The position numbers were made by a program, and so were the translations under genes. Positions 38,776 to 48,909 of a DNA stretch of 64,000 nt are shown here, one piece after another. This stretch comes from Chromatiales bacterium (GTDB lineage: Bacteria; Pseudomonadota; Gammaproteobacteria; UBA6429; Thiohalophilaceae). The stretch lies in NCBI GenBank assembly GCA_026984045.1, contig JALSSV010000013.1:124001-188000 (forward strand), written 5' to 3'. Position 1 is the first letter of the stretch; every line of letters starts with the position of its first letter. The notes below the pieces were generated by a model. The model was given only the letters and a program-made list of their open reading frames with translations, had not been told where the DNA came from and searched no databases.

Positions 38776-40854
38776 TCATTGCAGTTTCGCGATGTCCGCC
38801 ACCTGCAGGAACAGCCTGTGCAGGTGGTTCAGCAGGGCGAGGCGGTTCTCGCGCAGGGCGGGGTCCTCGGCCATGACCATCACTTCGTCGAAGAAGCGGT
38901 CCACCGGTTCGCGGAGGGTAGCGAGCCGTTCCAGGGCGTCGGTATAGTCGCCGGCGTCGATGGCCGCCTTCACGTCGGCTTCGAGGGCGATGAAAGCCTC
39001 GAACAGGGTCTTTTCCGCGTCGTCCGTGAAGCGGTTCGGATCCACCTTTTCGGGCAGTTCGCCTTCCACTTTCCTGAGGATGTTGCCGATCCGCTTGTTG
39101 GCGGCGGCCAGGCTTTCCGCCTCCGGGAGCTGCCGGAAGCCGCTGACGGCGAGGACGCGGCGGTCGATGTCCAGCGGACGGGTGAGGCCGGTGGCGAGTA
39201 CCGCCTCGAGTACGTCGGGGCGGATGCCGCGATCGGCATGGTAGGCGCGCAGCCGTTCGAGTATGAATTCGAGCACCGGCGCGATGGCCTGTTCCGCCTT
39301 GATCTCGGCCGGATAGCCGGTAACCGTGGCCTGCAGTAGTTCACGCAGATCCAGATCCAGTTCGTTCTCGATCAGGATCCGCAGCACGCCCAGGGCGGCG
39401 CGGCGCAGGGCGTAGGGATCCTTGTCGCCGGTCGGTGTCTGACCGATGGCGAAGATGCCAAGCAGGGTGTCGAGACGGTCGGCCAGGGCCAGGGCGCGGG
39501 CGGTGGGGTTCTCCGGCAGGGCATCGCCGGCGAAGCGGGGGCGGTAGTGTTGCTCGATGGCGGTGGCCACCTCGGCATCCTCGCCGTCGTGCAGGGCGTA
39601 GTAGCGGCCGATGATCCCCTGCAGATCCGGGAATTCGCCCACCATTTCAGTAAGCAGGTCGCACTTGCACAGCTCGGCGGCGCGGACGGCCTTGTCCCGG
39701 TCGCCGCCGATCTCGGCGGCGATGTGCGCCGCCAGGCGGGTGAGGCGCATGGACTTGTCGTAGAGGCTGCCCAGCTTGCGCTGGAACACCACCTGTTTGA
39801 GTTGTGGCAGCCGGGCGGCCAGCGGAGTCTTGCGATCCTGGTTCCAGAAGAATTCGGCGTCGGCGAAGCGGGGTCGGATCACCCGCTCGTTGCCGTCGCG
39901 AATCACGGCGGGATTGCGGCTTTCGATGTTGGCGACGGTAACGAACCAGGGCAACAGGGCGCCGGCCTCGTCCACCAGGTGGAAGTATTTCTGGTTGGCG
40001 CTCATGGTCGAGATCAGGGCCTCCTGGGGCACGGCCAGAAAGCGTTCCTCGAAGCGCCCGGCGATGGCCACCGGCCATTCCACCATGGCGGTCACCTCGT
40101 CAAGCAGGGCCGCGTCGATCACCGCGCGTCCGCCGAGTTTCAGGGCTTCCGCCTCCACCTGGGCACGGATGGCCTCGCGCCGGCGGGCGAAGTCGGCGAT
40201 CACCTTGCCTTCGCTCTCCAGCAACATTTCGTAGTCGGCCGGTTGCGGAATTTCGAGGGCCTGCGGAGCATGGAAACGGTGTCCGCGGGAGGTGCGCCCG
40301 GCGCGGATCCCCAGCACCACGGCGTCGATGGGCGTTTTGCCGAACAGCAGCACCACCCAGTGCACGGGGCGCACGAACTGGGTTTCGAGACGGCCCCAGC
40401 GCATGCGTTTGGGGATTGGCAGGGCCTCGAGGGCGGCTTCGACCAGTTGCGGCACCAGTTCCGGGGTGGGGCGCCCGGGCTCGGTCTTGCGAAATACCAG
40501 CCAGGCGCCCTTGTCGGTCTCGAGGGTGGCCAGATCCGCCACCGTCACGCCGCAGGAGCGGGCGAAGCCTTCGGCGGCTCGGGTCGGGCAGCCCTCCTCG
40601 TCGAAGGCGGCCTTGAGAGCGGGGCCGCGTTTTTCAATTACCCGCTCGGGGGTGGCGGCGTCGAGATCACGCACCAGCACGGCCAGCCGGCGGGGCGTGG
40701 CGTAGGGGCGCACTTCGCCGAAGCCGAGATCCGCCTTGCCCAGGGCGCCGGTGAGATGATCGGTGAACGCCCGGGAGAGCCGCGGCAGCGCCCGGGGGGG
40801 CAGCTCTTCGGTGCCGATCTCGATCAGCAGATCCTGCTTGGTGGTGTCGCTCAC
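38776..40854 (-). CDS. glyS: Glycyl-tRNA synthetase beta subunit
   Basis: This 692-residue subunit of the alpha2beta2 glycyl-tRNA synthetase binds and recognises tRNA. The N-terminus DLLIEIGTEELPPRALPRLS is the family signature, and the C-terminal part (LPEKVDPNRFTDDAEKTLFEAF) is also typical. The GTG at 40854 was chosen because it follows the glyQ TGA after one base and begins right before the conserved N-terminus. A longer upstream frame is only a glyQ shadow. Confidence 0.96.
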   Translation of the reverse strand: MSDTTKQDLLIEIGTEELPPRALPRLSRAFTDHLTGALGKADLGFGEVRPYATPRRLAVLVRDLDAATPERVIEKRGPALKAAFDEEGCPTRAAEGFARSCGVTVADLATLETDKGAWLVFRKTEPGRPTPELVPQLVEAALEALPIPKRMRWGRLETQFVRPVHWVVLLFGKTPIDAVVLGIRAGRTSRGHRFHAPQALEIPQPADYEMLLESEGKVIADFARRREAIRAQVEAEALKLGGRAVIDAALLDEVTAMVEWPVAIAGRFEERFLAVPQEALISTMSANQKYFHLVDEAGALLPWFVTVANIESRNPAVIRDGNERVIRPRFADAEFFWNQDRKTPLAARLPQLKQVVFQRKLGSLYDKSMRLTRLAAHIAAEIGGDRDKAVRAAELCKCDLLTEMVGEFPDLQGIIGRYYALHDGEDAEVATAIEQHYRPRFAGDALPENPTARALALADRLDTLLGIFAIGQTPTGDKDPYALRRAALGVLRILIENELDLDLRELLQATVTGYPAEIKAEQAIAPVLEFILERLRAYHADRGIRPDVLEAVLATGLTRPLDIDRRVLAVSGFRQLPEAESLAAANKRIGNILRKVEGELPEKVDPNRFTDDAEKTLFEAFIALEADVKAAIDAGDYTDALERLATLREPVDRFFDEVMVMAEDPALRENRLALLNHLHRLFLQVADIAKLQ

Positions 40855-40855
40855 G

Positions 40856-41791
40856 TCAGGCGTCCTGTGTTGCGTTTGCGGTGTCCCGGAGCATGGGGAA
40901 GCCCAGCGCCTCGCGGGCCGCGTAATAGCTCTCGGCCACCGCCCGGGCCAGGTCGCGCACCCGCAGGATGTAGCGCTGGCGCTCGGTGACCGAGATGGCA
41001 TGGCGGGCGTCGAGCAGGTTGAAGGTGTGGGAGGCCCGCAGCACCTGTTCGTAGGCGGGCAGCGGCAGTTCGGCGGCGATCAGCTTGCGGCTCTCGGCCT
41101 CGCAGTGGTCGAACAGCCTGAACAGGAAGTCCACGTCGGCGTGCTCGAAGTTGTAGGCCGACTGCTCCACCTCGTTCTGGTGGTAGACGTCGCCGTAGGT
41201 GACCCGGCCCAGCGGGCCATCGGACCAGACCAGGTCGAACACCGAATCGACCCCCTGCAGGTACATGGCGATGCGCTCCAGGCCGTAGGTGATCTCGCCG
41301 GTGACCGGGCGGCAGTCCAGTCCGCCCACCTGCTGGAAGTAGGTGAACTGGGTCACCTCCATGCCGTTGAGCCACACCTCCCAGCCAAGGCCCCAGGCGC
41401 CGAGGGTGGGCGATTCCCAGTTGTCCTCGACGAAGCGGATGTCGTGCACCAGGGGATCGATGCCCATCATCTTCAGGGACTCGAGATAGAGATCCTGGAT
41501 GTCGAGCGGCGAAGGCTTGATGACCACCTGGAACTGGTAGTAGTGCTGCAGGCGGTTGGGGTTCTCGCCGTAGCGCCCGTCGGTGGGCCGCCGCGAGGGC
41601 TGCACGTAGGCGGCGGCCCAGGGCTCGGGCCCGATGGCGCGGATGTAGGTGGCGGTGTGGAAGGTGCCGGCGCCCATCTCCATGTCGTAGGGCTGCATGA
41701 GGACGCAGCCCTGCTCCGCCCAGTAGCGCTGCAGGGCCAGGATCAGGCCCTGGAAGGTAGAAACGTCCGGCTTGTCGGCTGTGCTGCTCAA
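40856..41791 (-). CDS. glyQ: Glycyl-tRNA synthetase alpha subunit
   Basis: This 311-residue catalytic subunit has the typical opening [19 protein letters not shown] and the region [19 protein letters not shown], with [19 protein letters not shown] forming the class II active site. Length fits the bacterial alpha chain. It is translated together with glyS (one-base gap). The split alpha/beta enzyme is usual in gammaproteobacteria. Confidence 0.97.
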   Translation of the reverse strand: MSSTADKPDVSTFQGLILALQRYWAEQGCVLMQPYDMEMGAGTFHTATYIRAIGPEPWAAAYVQPSRRPTDGRYGENPNRLQHYYQFQVVIKPSPLDIQDLYLESLKMMGIDPLVHDIRFVEDNWESPTLGAWGLGWEVWLNGMEVTQFTYFQQVGGLDCRPVTGEITYGLERIAMYLQGVDSVFDLVWSDGPLGRVTYGDVYHQNEVEQSAYNFEHADVDFLFRLFDHCEAESRKLIAAELPLPAYEQVLRASHTFNLLDARHAISVTERQRYILRVRDLARAVAESYYAAREALGFPMLRDTANATQDA

Positions 41792-41851
41792 GACCTTGCC
41801 CGTCGATTGGCTGGAAAGGGCGGCATTATACCGGGCGCGGACCGTGCCGTC

Positions 41852-42760
41852 TCAGTGATCGTCGGCCAGCACCCGGTGGCTCTCGGCGAGGATGAAGTCG
41901 AGGAAGGTCCGGGCGGTGAGTGACAGGCGCTTGCCCTTCTGGTGCACCGCGTACCAGCGGCGCTTGACCGGAAAGCCTTCGACATCGAGCACCGCGAGCT
42001 TTCCGGCGGCCTCTTCCAGCCGCACGCTGTGCAGGGAGATCACCGCAATGCCGATCCCGGCCAGCACTGCCTGCTTGATCGCCTCGGAGCTGCCCAGCTC
42101 CATGTAGGGATCGGCCTCGATGCCCTGTTCGCGCAGCACCCGTTCCACCACCAGCCGGGTGCCGGACCCCGGCTCGCGGGCGATGAACCGCTCCTGCATC
42201 ACTTCCGCCAGCGTCAGTCCCTTGCGGCCGGCCAGGGGATGGTCGGGCGGGGCCACGAAACCGAGGATGTTTTCCAGAAAGGGGTAACTGACCAGACGCT
42301 CGTCATCGGGGATCTGCCCCATCACCACGAAGTCGTCCTCATTGTTCATCAGCCGCTCCATCACCCGTGCCCGGTTGGTGAACTTCAGGTGCGGTTCCAC
42401 GCCCGGATACTGCTGCAGGAAATGGCCGAGCAGGTGGGGCATGAAGTACTTGCCGGTGGTCACCACCGCCAGTTGCAGCGAGCCGCGCACTTCACCCTTG
42501 AGCAGTTCAATGTCGTCGCTGAGCGCCGCCAGCCGGCCGAGCACGTCGTTGGCGGCATCGAAAACCACCTTGCCGGCCGCGGTAGGAAAGATTTTCTTGC
42601 CAACCTGTTCGAGCAGCGGCGTGCCGGCCTGCTCCTCCAGCCGCTTGATCTGGATGGAGACGGCCGGCTGGGTCAGGTGCATCTCCTCGGCAGCCCGGGT
42701 GTAGCTGCCGTGGCGGACCACCGAGGCGAAGAGGCGAAGCTGTTGCAGGGTCAGGTGCAT
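41852..42760 (-). CDS. cbbR: LysR-type transcriptional regulator CbbR
   Basis: This 302-residue regulator of Calvin-cycle genes has an N-terminal winged helix (LQQLRLFASVVRHGSYTRAAEEMHLTQPAVSIQIKRLEEQ, read in pieces) and a periplasmic-binding-like effector domain (residues about 90-290). It is divergent from cbbL with 176 bases between the starts, the standard cbbR/cbbL arrangement. It is expected to bind the dyad at 42772-42787 and to respond to metabolites such as RuBP or NADPH, as known for other CbbR proteins. Confidence 0.93.
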   Translation of the reverse strand: MHLTLQQLRLFASVVRHGSYTRAAEEMHLTQPAVSIQIKRLEEQAGTPLLEQVGKKIFPTAAGKVVFDAANDVLGRLAALSDDIELLKGEVRGSLQLAVVTTGKYFMPHLLGHFLQQYPGVEPHLKFTNRARVMERLMNNEDDFVVMGQIPDDERLVSYPFLENILGFVAPPDHPLAGRKGLTLAEVMQERFIAREPGSGTRLVVERVLREQGIEADPYMELGSSEAIKQAVLAGIGIAVISLHSVRLEEAAGKLAVLDVEGFPVKRRWYAVHQKGKRLSLTARTFLDFILAESHRVLADDH

Positions 42761-42771
42761 GAGTTATTACC

Positions 42772-42787
42772 ATTTACTTTTGTAAAT
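42772..42787. promoter_or_regulatory. Probable CbbR operator
   Basis: ATTTACTTTTGTAAAT is a perfect inverted repeat with a 4-base centre, directly upstream of cbbR and about 150 bases upstream of cbbL. It contains the TTA/TAA half-sites and T-N11-A spacing of LysR-type sites. A weak TTGTTT/TATATT pair (42812-42838, 15-base spacing) may be the cbbL promoter. Confidence 0.65.
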
Positions 42788-42936
42788 GCAAATTATAACA
42801 AGGATTAATTTTTGTTTTGTTTGGTTCCTGTCTATATTTGCCGACACCTTCCCGCCGGACCCGCCGGTGGGCAGCGAGGGTCGGCAGCCTGCACGCCGGC
42901 CCGACCGGATTCCAAACCAATGTGAGGATGCTCATC

Positions 42937-44358
42937 ATGGCAGAAAAAACCTACCAGGCCGGTGTCAAGGAGTACCGCGACACCTATTGGGAACCCAACT
43001 ACACGCCCAAGGAGAGCGACATCCTGGCGTGCTTCAAGATCACCCCGCAGCCGGGCGTGCCCCGCGAAGAGGCCGCCGCTGCCGTGGCCGCCGAGTCTTC
43101 GACCGGCACCTGGACCACCGTGTGGACCGATCTGCTGACCGACCTCGAATACTACAAGGGCCGCGCCTACGCCATCGAGGACGTGCCCGGCGACGACGAA
43201 GCCTTCTATGCCTTCATCGCCTATCCGATGGGCCTGTTCGAGGAAGGTTCCATCGTCAACATGTTCACCTCCATCGTCGGCAACGTGTTCGGTTTCAAGG
43301 CCGTGCGTGCCCTGCGGCTGGAAGACGTGCGCTTCCCGTTGTGGTTCGTCACCACCTGCCCGGGGCCGCCTCACGGCATCCAGGTCGAGCGGGACAAGAT
43401 GGACAAGTACGGCCGTCCGCTGCTGGGCTGCACCATCAAGCCCAAGCTGGGCCTGTCGGCCAAGAACTACGGCCGTGCCGTCTACGAGTGCCTGCGTGGC
43501 GGTCTGGACTTCACCAAGGACGACGAGAACGTCAATTCCCAGCCGTTCATGCGCTGGCGGGATCGCTTCCTGTTCTGCCAGGAAGCCATCGAAAAGGCCG
43601 AGGCCGAGACCGGCGAGCGCAAGGGGCACTACCTGAACGTGACCGCGTCCACCGTCGAGGAGATGTTCAAGCGCGCCGAGTTCGCCAAGGAAATCGGCAC
43701 GCCGATCATCATGTCCGACTACCTGACCCTGGGCTGGGCCGCGCACCAGAGCCTGTCCAGGTGGTGCCGTGACAACGGCCTGCTGCTGCACGTCCACCGC
43801 GCCATGCACGGCGTGATCGACCGCAACCCGCGCCACGGCATCAACTTCCGCGTCCTGGCCAAGATGCTGCGCGCCATGGGCGGCGATCACCTGCATTCGG
43901 GCACCGTCGTCGGCAAGCTAGAAGGCGACCGCGAAGCCACCCTGGGCTGGATCGACCTGATGCGCGACAAGTACGTCAAGGAAGATCGCGGCCGCGGCAT
44001 CTTCTTCGATCAGGATTGGGGTCAGATGCCCGGTGTCATGCCCGTGGCATCCGGCGGCATCCATGTCTGGCACATGCCGGCGCTGGTCTCCATCTTCGGT
44101 GACGACTCCGTGCTCCAGTTCGGCGGCGGCACACTCGGCCATCCATGGGGCAACGCGGCGGGTGCGGCGGCCAACCGCGTGGCCCTGGAAGCCTGCGTGC
44201 AGGCCCGCAACGAGGGTCGCGAGCTCGAGAAGGAAGGCAAGGAGATCCTCACCAAGGCGGCCGAGCACAGCCCCGAGCTGAAGATGGCCATGGAAACCTG
44301 GAAGGAAATCAAGTTCGAGTTCGACACCGTCGACAAGCTGGACGTTTCGCACAAGTAA
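42937..44358 (+). CDS. cbbL: RuBisCO large subunit, form I (IA type)
   Basis: This 473-residue catalytic subunit fixes CO2 onto ribulose 1,5-bisphosphate. It contains the catalytic Lys in [11 protein letters not shown], carbamylated Lys194 with its metal ligands ([11 protein letters not shown]), and loop 6 ([12 protein letters not shown]). The opening [18 protein letters not shown] is typical of proteobacterial form IA. The ATG at 42937 matches known N-termini; an ATG three codons earlier is possible. The following cbbS-cbbQ-cbbO order, and the absence of carboxysome shell genes, mark the IAq (non-carboxysomal) class. Confidence 0.97.
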   Translation: MAEKTYQAGVKEYRDTYWEPNYTPKESDILACFKITPQPGVPREEAAAAVAAESSTGTWTTVWTDLLTDLEYYKGRAYAIEDVPGDDEAFYAFIAYPMGLFEEGSIVNMFTSIVGNVFGFKAVRALRLEDVRFPLWFVTTCPGPPHGIQVERDKMDKYGRPLLGCTIKPKLGLSAKNYGRAVYECLRGGLDFTKDDENVNSQPFMRWRDRFLFCQEAIEKAEAETGERKGHYLNVTASTVEEMFKRAEFAKEIGTPIIMSDYLTLGWAAHQSLSRWCRDNGLLLHVHRAMHGVIDRNPRHGINFRVLAKMLRAMGGDHLHSGTVVGKLEGDREATLGWIDLMRDKYVKEDRGRGIFFDQDWGQMPGVMPVASGGIHVWHMPALVSIFGDDSVLQFGGGTLGHPWGNAAGAAANRVALEACVQARNEGRELEKEGKEILTKAAEHSPELKMAMETWKEIKFEFDTVDKLDVSHK

Positions 44359-44440
44359 CGGCGCCGCGTGCTGTGCGGGGGCATGGGTCCCCGCCCCTGC
44401 CAGCGCCAGCGAACGCATCACTATCTAGAGGAACAGACCA

Positions 44441-44851
44441 ATGAGTGACATTCAGGACTATTCGTCTCGGGTCTCCGATCCGAACAGCCGCAAGTACGGC
44501 ACCTTCTCCTACCTGCCGCCGATGAACGAAGAGCAGATCCGCAAGCAGGTGCAGTACATCGTGGACCAGGGCTGGAACCCGGCCATCGAGCACACCGAGC
44601 CCGAGTTCGCCTCCAGCCACTACTGGTACATGTGGAAGCTGCCCATGTTCGGTGAGACCGACGTGGATCGCATCCTGGCCGAGATCGCGCTGTGCAAGAA
44701 GGCCAACCCCGGCCATCACGTGCGCCTGATCGGCTATGACAACTACAAGCAGACCCAGGGAGCCAACATGGTGGTCTACGTGGCCCCGATCGAAGAGAAG
44801 AAGCTCGACATGATCGAGCTGGCGGCCATCGTCAAGGGCTTCGGCCACTGA
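44441..44851 (+). CDS. cbbS: RuBisCO small subunit
   Basis: This 136-residue small subunit completes the L8S8 enzyme. It begins [27 protein letters not shown] and contains the conserved core [22 protein letters not shown] (in pieces) and [10 protein letters not shown], which form the beta hairpin at the L-S interface. An AGAGGAACAG ribosome site precedes it, 82 bases after cbbL. A strong hairpin follows the stop. Confidence 0.96.
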   Translation: MSDIQDYSSRVSDPNSRKYGTFSYLPPMNEEQIRKQVQYIVDQGWNPAIEHTEPEFASSHYWYMWKLPMFGETDVDRILAEIALCKKANPGHHVRLIGYDNYKQTQGANMVVYVAPIEEKKLDMIELAAIVKGFGH

Positions 44852-44874
44852 GCAGACAGCCGCTCTGCGTCAGC

Positions 44875-44898
44875 GCGGGCCGCCTTCGGGCGGCCCGC
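44875..44898 (+). terminator. Strong UUCG hairpin between cbbS and cbbQ
   Basis: A perfect 10-bp stem, GCGGGCCGCC with GGCGGCCCGC, closes a TTCG tetraloop 24 bases after the cbbS stop. No T run follows. It is therefore more likely an mRNA-stabilising or attenuating structure than a full terminator, and would keep cbbLS expression above cbbQO. Confidence 0.6.
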
Positions 44899-44991
44899 AT
44901 CCCTGCGTGATGCGCGATGAGCGATCGACGACGAACGCTGACCGGGCATTCTTCCGGATTTCACAGAATCAAACCGGCATGAGGTTTCGTC

Positions 44992-45801
44992 ATGAGCGAC
45001 GTCAAGCGAGAAGACTTTCTGATCGAAAACGAACCGTACTACCGTCCGGTGGGTGACGAGGTGGAGCGCTATGAGGCCGCCTACGCCGTACGCATGCCGG
45101 TGATGCTCAAGGGCCCCACCGGCTGCGGCAAGTCGCGGTTCGTGGAGTACATGGCCTGGAAGCTGGGCAAGCCGCTCATCACCGTGGCCTGCAACGAGGA
45201 CATGACCGCCTCGGATCTGGTCGGGCGTTTCCTGCTCGACATCAACGGCACCCGCTGGCAGGACGGTCCGCTGACCATCGCCGCGCGCATGGGCGCCATC
45301 TGCTATCTCGACGAGGTGGTGGAAGCCCGCCAGGACACCACCGTGGTGATTCACCCGCTTACCGACCATCGCCGGGAACTGCCGCTGGAGAAGAAGGGCG
45401 AGCTGGTCAAGGCCCACCCCGACTTCCAGATCGTGATCTCCTACAACCCCGGCTACCAGTCGATGATGAAGGATCTCAAGCAGTCGACCAAGCAGCGTTT
45501 CGGCGCCATGAGCTTCGACTATCCGGACACCGAGGTGGAAGTGGAGATCATTGCCCACGAGGCGGGAGTGGAGAAGGCCACGGCCGAGAAACTGGTGCAG
45601 GTGGCCCAGCGTTCGCGCAACCTCAAGGGGCACGGTCTCGACGAGGGCATGTCCACCCGCCTGCTGATCTACGCCGGCCAGCTCATCGCCAAGGGCATTC
45701 CGGCCAACGCCGCCTGCAAGATGGCGCTGGTGGAGCCGATTACCGACGATCCCGACATGCGCGACACCCTGGAAGCGGCCGTCAACACCTTCTTCGGCTG
45801 A
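44992..45801 (+). CDS. cbbQ: RuBisCO activase AAA+ subunit CbbQ
   Basis: This 269-residue MoxR/NorQ-type AAA+ ATPase forms a hexamer that, with CbbO, removes inhibitory sugar phosphates from RuBisCO. It has Walker A ([12 protein letters not shown], 40-50), Walker B ([10 protein letters not shown]) and sensor 1 ([12 protein letters not shown]). The opening [20 protein letters not shown] is typical of CbbQ. It lies 50 bases before cbbO. Confidence 0.95.
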   Translation: MSDVKREDFLIENEPYYRPVGDEVERYEAAYAVRMPVMLKGPTGCGKSRFVEYMAWKLGKPLITVACNEDMTASDLVGRFLLDINGTRWQDGPLTIAARMGAICYLDEVVEARQDTTVVIHPLTDHRRELPLEKKGELVKAHPDFQIVISYNPGYQSMMKDLKQSTKQRFGAMSFDYPDTEVEVEIIAHEAGVEKATAEKLVQVAQRSRNLKGHGLDEGMSTRLLIYAGQLIAKGIPANAACKMALVEPITDDPDMRDTLEAAVNTFFG

Positions 45802-45851
45802 GACGGACGTTTCCCTGCCCGGCCACGGGCCATCGATGTGAGGTCTGCAGC

Positions 45852-48182
45852 ATGAGCGTTTCCCTCGACGAGTATCGCGACGAGCTGATTGCCGCCGCCC
45901 CCGAGCTGGCCGACACCCTCGACGCCACCTTCCACGAGGCGGCGCGGGTCATGTCGCCCCGGGGCCTGCAGGACTGGCTCAACGGGGCCAAGGGCATGGT
46001 CAGCCTGGGCAAGGGCCCGGCGCTGGTGGTCACCTGGCTCGACGAGATGCCGGTGGTGGTCAAGGAGTGCGGCGAGGACATCCTGCGCGACACCGCCTCG
46101 GCGATCCTCAAGCTGGCCTCGATGGTCTCCGGCGAAGTGCTGGTGCTCACCCTGCAGACCCTGCCCACCGTGGCCCGCCGCCTGGGCGACCCGGATCTGC
46201 TGCGCGCCTACCTGCAACTGCTGCACCGCCTGTCGGCGCGGGCCCCGCGCGGCCTGCGGCCCATGCTGGGCGTGATCGACGAGCTGCTCTCCAAGCTCAC
46301 ACTCTCCGGCCTGCGCCGCTGGGTGGACTTCGGCGCCGACGCCTACCGCCGCGATCTGCCCAGGCAGGCCGCCTATTTCGGCCTCGAAAGCGAGGACGCC
46401 AAGGCCGTTCTGCAGCAGGAGCGGCGCGGCACCCTGTTCATCGACAACCAGCGCAAGCTCAACTTCTACCTGCGCGCCTTCTGGGGCCGCGACTTCTTCC
46501 TGCGCCCCACCGCCGCCGACTTCGCCGGCTTCAAGCCCTTCATCGAGGGCCATGCCATGCACCTGCCCGACGCGGTGGACGATCTGGAAGACATCTCCGG
46601 CCTCGATCTGTACCGCGCCATGGCTGCGCACATGGCCGCGCACAGGGTCTACACCACCGAGCCGGTGAACGCCGAGGTCCTCTCCCCGGCCCAGCAGTAC
46701 CTGATCGGCTTCTTCGAGGACGCCCGCGTGGAATACTGCGCGGTGAGCGATTTCCCTGGCATGCGCACCCTCTGGCGGCGCCTGATGACCGTGGGCGAGG
46801 AACGCCAGTATGAACACCCCGGCATGCAGTTGCTGGAGAAGGTGGCCCTGGCCCTGCTGGATCCACAAGCCCGGATCGGCGACGAGGCCCTCGACGCCAT
46901 CGTGGAAAACTTTCACGCCAACATCGCCGCCAAGCGCGACGACACGATGTTCAGCGTCAATCTGGGGCTGGATCTGTTCAACGTGCTTTCCGCCCGGCGC
47001 GAGATGCCCAGCCTGCGGATCCTCGAATCGCTGGCCATCCCCTACCGCGACGACAACCGCTTCATCTGGTCGGCCGAGGAGTTCTCCTGGGATCAGGGCA
47101 CGGCCTACCTGCCGGCCAGCCAGCGCCAGGTGCGCAAGCATGTTTCGCTCATGGAGTTCGTCAACGAGGTGGACGTGGAAACCGCCGGCGACGACGCCCA
47201 GGAAATCTGGGTGCTCTCCTCCGAGCTGTTTCCCTACGAGGACGAAGGCGTCTCCTACAACGAGATGGAAGGCAAGGAGCCCATCTCCGATCCCTTCCAC
47301 TACCCGGAGTGGGACTACCAGGTGCAGCTCCACCGCCCCGCCTGGGTGACCGTGTTCGAACGCCGCCAGGGCCGCGGCGATCCCGAGATCATCGACAAGG
47401 TACTCACCGAGAACAAGGGGATCACCCATCGCATCAAGCAGATCATCGACCGCCTGCGGCCCCAGGGCGTGTCCCGCCAGCGCAAGCTGGAGGACGGCGA
47501 CGAGCTGGACATCAACGCCGCGGTGGACGCCATGGTCAACCTGCGCATCGGCCTGCAGCCCGACATGCGGATCACCATGCGCTCGGTGATCAACCGCCGG
47601 GACCTGGCGGTGCTGATCCTGCTCGATCTGTCCGAGTCCACCAACGAGACCGTGCGCGGTTCGGAGAAGACCGTACTGGAGCTGACCCGGGAAGCCTGCG
47701 CCCTGGTCTCCACCGCCATCCAGGGGATCGGCGATCCCTTCGCCGTGCACGGCTTCGCCTCCGACGGCCGCCACGACGTGCAGTACTACCGCTTCAAGGA
47801 TTTCGACCAGCCGCTGGACGAAGACGTCAAGAGCCGCCTGGCCGGCATGAAGGGTGGCCTGTCCACCCGCATGGGCGCGGCCATGCGCCACGCCGGTCAT
47901 CACCTCATGCAGCGCCCCGAAAAGCACAAGCTGCTGCTCATCGTCACCGACGGCGAGCCGGCCGACATCGACGAGCGCGATCCCCAGTACCTGCGCTGGG
48001 ACGCGAAGAAGGCCGCCGAGGAACTGCAGCGCAACGGCATCCTCAGCTATTGCCTGACCCTGGATCCGGAAGCGGATCGCTACGTGTCGCGGATCTTCGG
48101 CGCCAACCATTACACCATCATCGACAATGTGAACCGGCTGCCGGAAAAGCTGCCGACCCTGTTCGCCAGCCTCACGCGATGA
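45852..48182 (+). CDS. cbbO: RuBisCO activase adaptor CbbO (von Willebrand A domain)
   Basis: This 776-residue partner of CbbQ is largely helical in the first 550 residues. It ends with a vWA domain whose MIDAS begins ILLDLSESTNE (DxSxS) and continues with FAVHGFASDGRHDV and LLLIVTDGEPADID. The vWA metal site binds RuBisCO in the known CbbQO mechanism. It closes the core cbb operon. The next 190 bases hold no recognised signal. Confidence 0.94.
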   Translation: MSVSLDEYRDELIAAAPELADTLDATFHEAARVMSPRGLQDWLNGAKGMVSLGKGPALVVTWLDEMPVVVKECGEDILRDTASAILKLASMVSGEVLVLTLQTLPTVARRLGDPDLLRAYLQLLHRLSARAPRGLRPMLGVIDELLSKLTLSGLRRWVDFGADAYRRDLPRQAAYFGLESEDAKAVLQQERRGTLFIDNQRKLNFYLRAFWGRDFFLRPTAADFAGFKPFIEGHAMHLPDAVDDLEDISGLDLYRAMAAHMAAHRVYTTEPVNAEVLSPAQQYLIGFFEDARVEYCAVSDFPGMRTLWRRLMTVGEERQYEHPGMQLLEKVALALLDPQARIGDEALDAIVENFHANIAAKRDDTMFSVNLGLDLFNVLSARREMPSLRILESLAIPYRDDNRFIWSAEEFSWDQGTAYLPASQRQVRKHVSLMEFVNEVDVETAGDDAQEIWVLSSELFPYEDEGVSYNEMEGKEPISDPFHYPEWDYQVQLHRPAWVTVFERRQGRGDPEIIDKVLTENKGITHRIKQIIDRLRPQGVSRQRKLEDGDELDINAAVDAMVNLRIGLQPDMRITMRSVINRRDLAVLILLDLSESTNETVRGSEKTVLELTREACALVSTAIQGIGDPFAVHGFASDGRHDVQYYRFKDFDQPLDEDVKSRLAGMKGGLSTRMGAAMRHAGHHLMQRPEKHKLLLIVTDGEPADIDERDPQYLRWDAKKAAEELQRNGILSYCLTLDPEADRYVSRIFGANHYTIIDNVNRLPEKLPTLFASLTR

Positions 48183-48373
48183 TCCTGTCGAATCGGCAAC
48201 GGTGGGCAGGCCGCACAGAGGGGGTAAAGGCTGCATGAACGGTTCGCAATCGATGGCTGGCCAGGTGTTCGCTCGGATCCCGTAACAGGGCCGGGATCCG
48301 GCCAGCGTGTTCGGCGAGGACGACTGAGCGCGCGGCGGACACCGCAAGGGCGCCGCAAGCAAGAGGAGGGCAC

Positions 48374-48730
48374 ATGAGCCGGCTGGATGAAGTCCCGTAC
48401 TATGCCCGGCGGGCCGATCGCCTCGATGCGCCCCTGTACAACCTGTGGCGCCGGGCGCGCCTGCATCTGCGCCTGCCGATCCGCATCCCCCTGCCGGAAC
48501 AGGCCGGGGTGGTGATGATCGTCGAGGCGCGTGCGCTGATCTGCGCCAATGCGCGGCAGAACGATCTGCCGATCCTCGCCTGGGTGGAGTTCGAGGATCG
48601 GCATCGCACGGCCCTGCACACGCCGGTGCCCTGCAAGCTCAACTACTACCATTTCGCCGCCAGCCGCTATCGCGCCCGGGCCCTGACGGCGATGGCCGAG
48701 GAACTGGAACGCCGCCTCAGGGCAGGATGA
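48374..48730 (+). CDS. Small conserved-looking protein of unknown function in the cbb cluster
   Basis: This 118-residue soluble, basic protein has no recognised motif. It begins SRLDEVPYYARRADRLDAPL, contains VVMIVEARALICANARQNDL and CKLNYYHFAASRYRARALTA, and ends in a helical EELERRLRAG. An excellent AGAGGAGGG ribosome site 5 bases before the ATG supports translation. It lies between cbbO and an aldolase-like gene on the same strand, so a role linked to carbon fixation is possible, but that is guilt by association only. Confidence 0.65.
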   Translation: MSRLDEVPYYARRADRLDAPLYNLWRRARLHLRLPIRIPLPEQAGVVMIVEARALICANARQNDLPILAWVEFEDRHRTALHTPVPCKLNYYHFAASRYRARALTAMAEELERRLRAG

Positions 48731-48774
48731 TACGGACCAAATCGAAACACCGAACCACCACCGAACGAAGGGTC

Positions 48775-48814
48775 CCCTCTCCCCTGCGGGGAGAGGGACA
48801 GGGTGAGGGGAAAA
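48775..48814. repeat. CCCTCTCCCC/GGGGAGAGGG intergenic repeat
   Basis: CCCTCTCCCC, then TGC, then GGGGAGAGGG forms a 10-bp stem at 48775-48797, followed by ACAGGGTGAGGGGAAAA. This short element is common between genes in many proteobacteria. It lies between the small unknown gene and the aldolase-like gene. Confidence 0.75.
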
Positions 48815-48909
48815 CAAATTCAGTCACGCACTGAACGTGGCCATTCCCTATTCGTACCAACAAACCCCGTTGTGCCCCGGCGCACGGATCACCACACGAG
48901 GAAGACACC

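Noticed and set aside
42937-48182. Carboxysomal RuBisCO operon
   Set aside because: No shell, csoS2 or carboxysomal carbonic anhydrase genes follow; cbbQ and cbbO do, which marks the IAq type.
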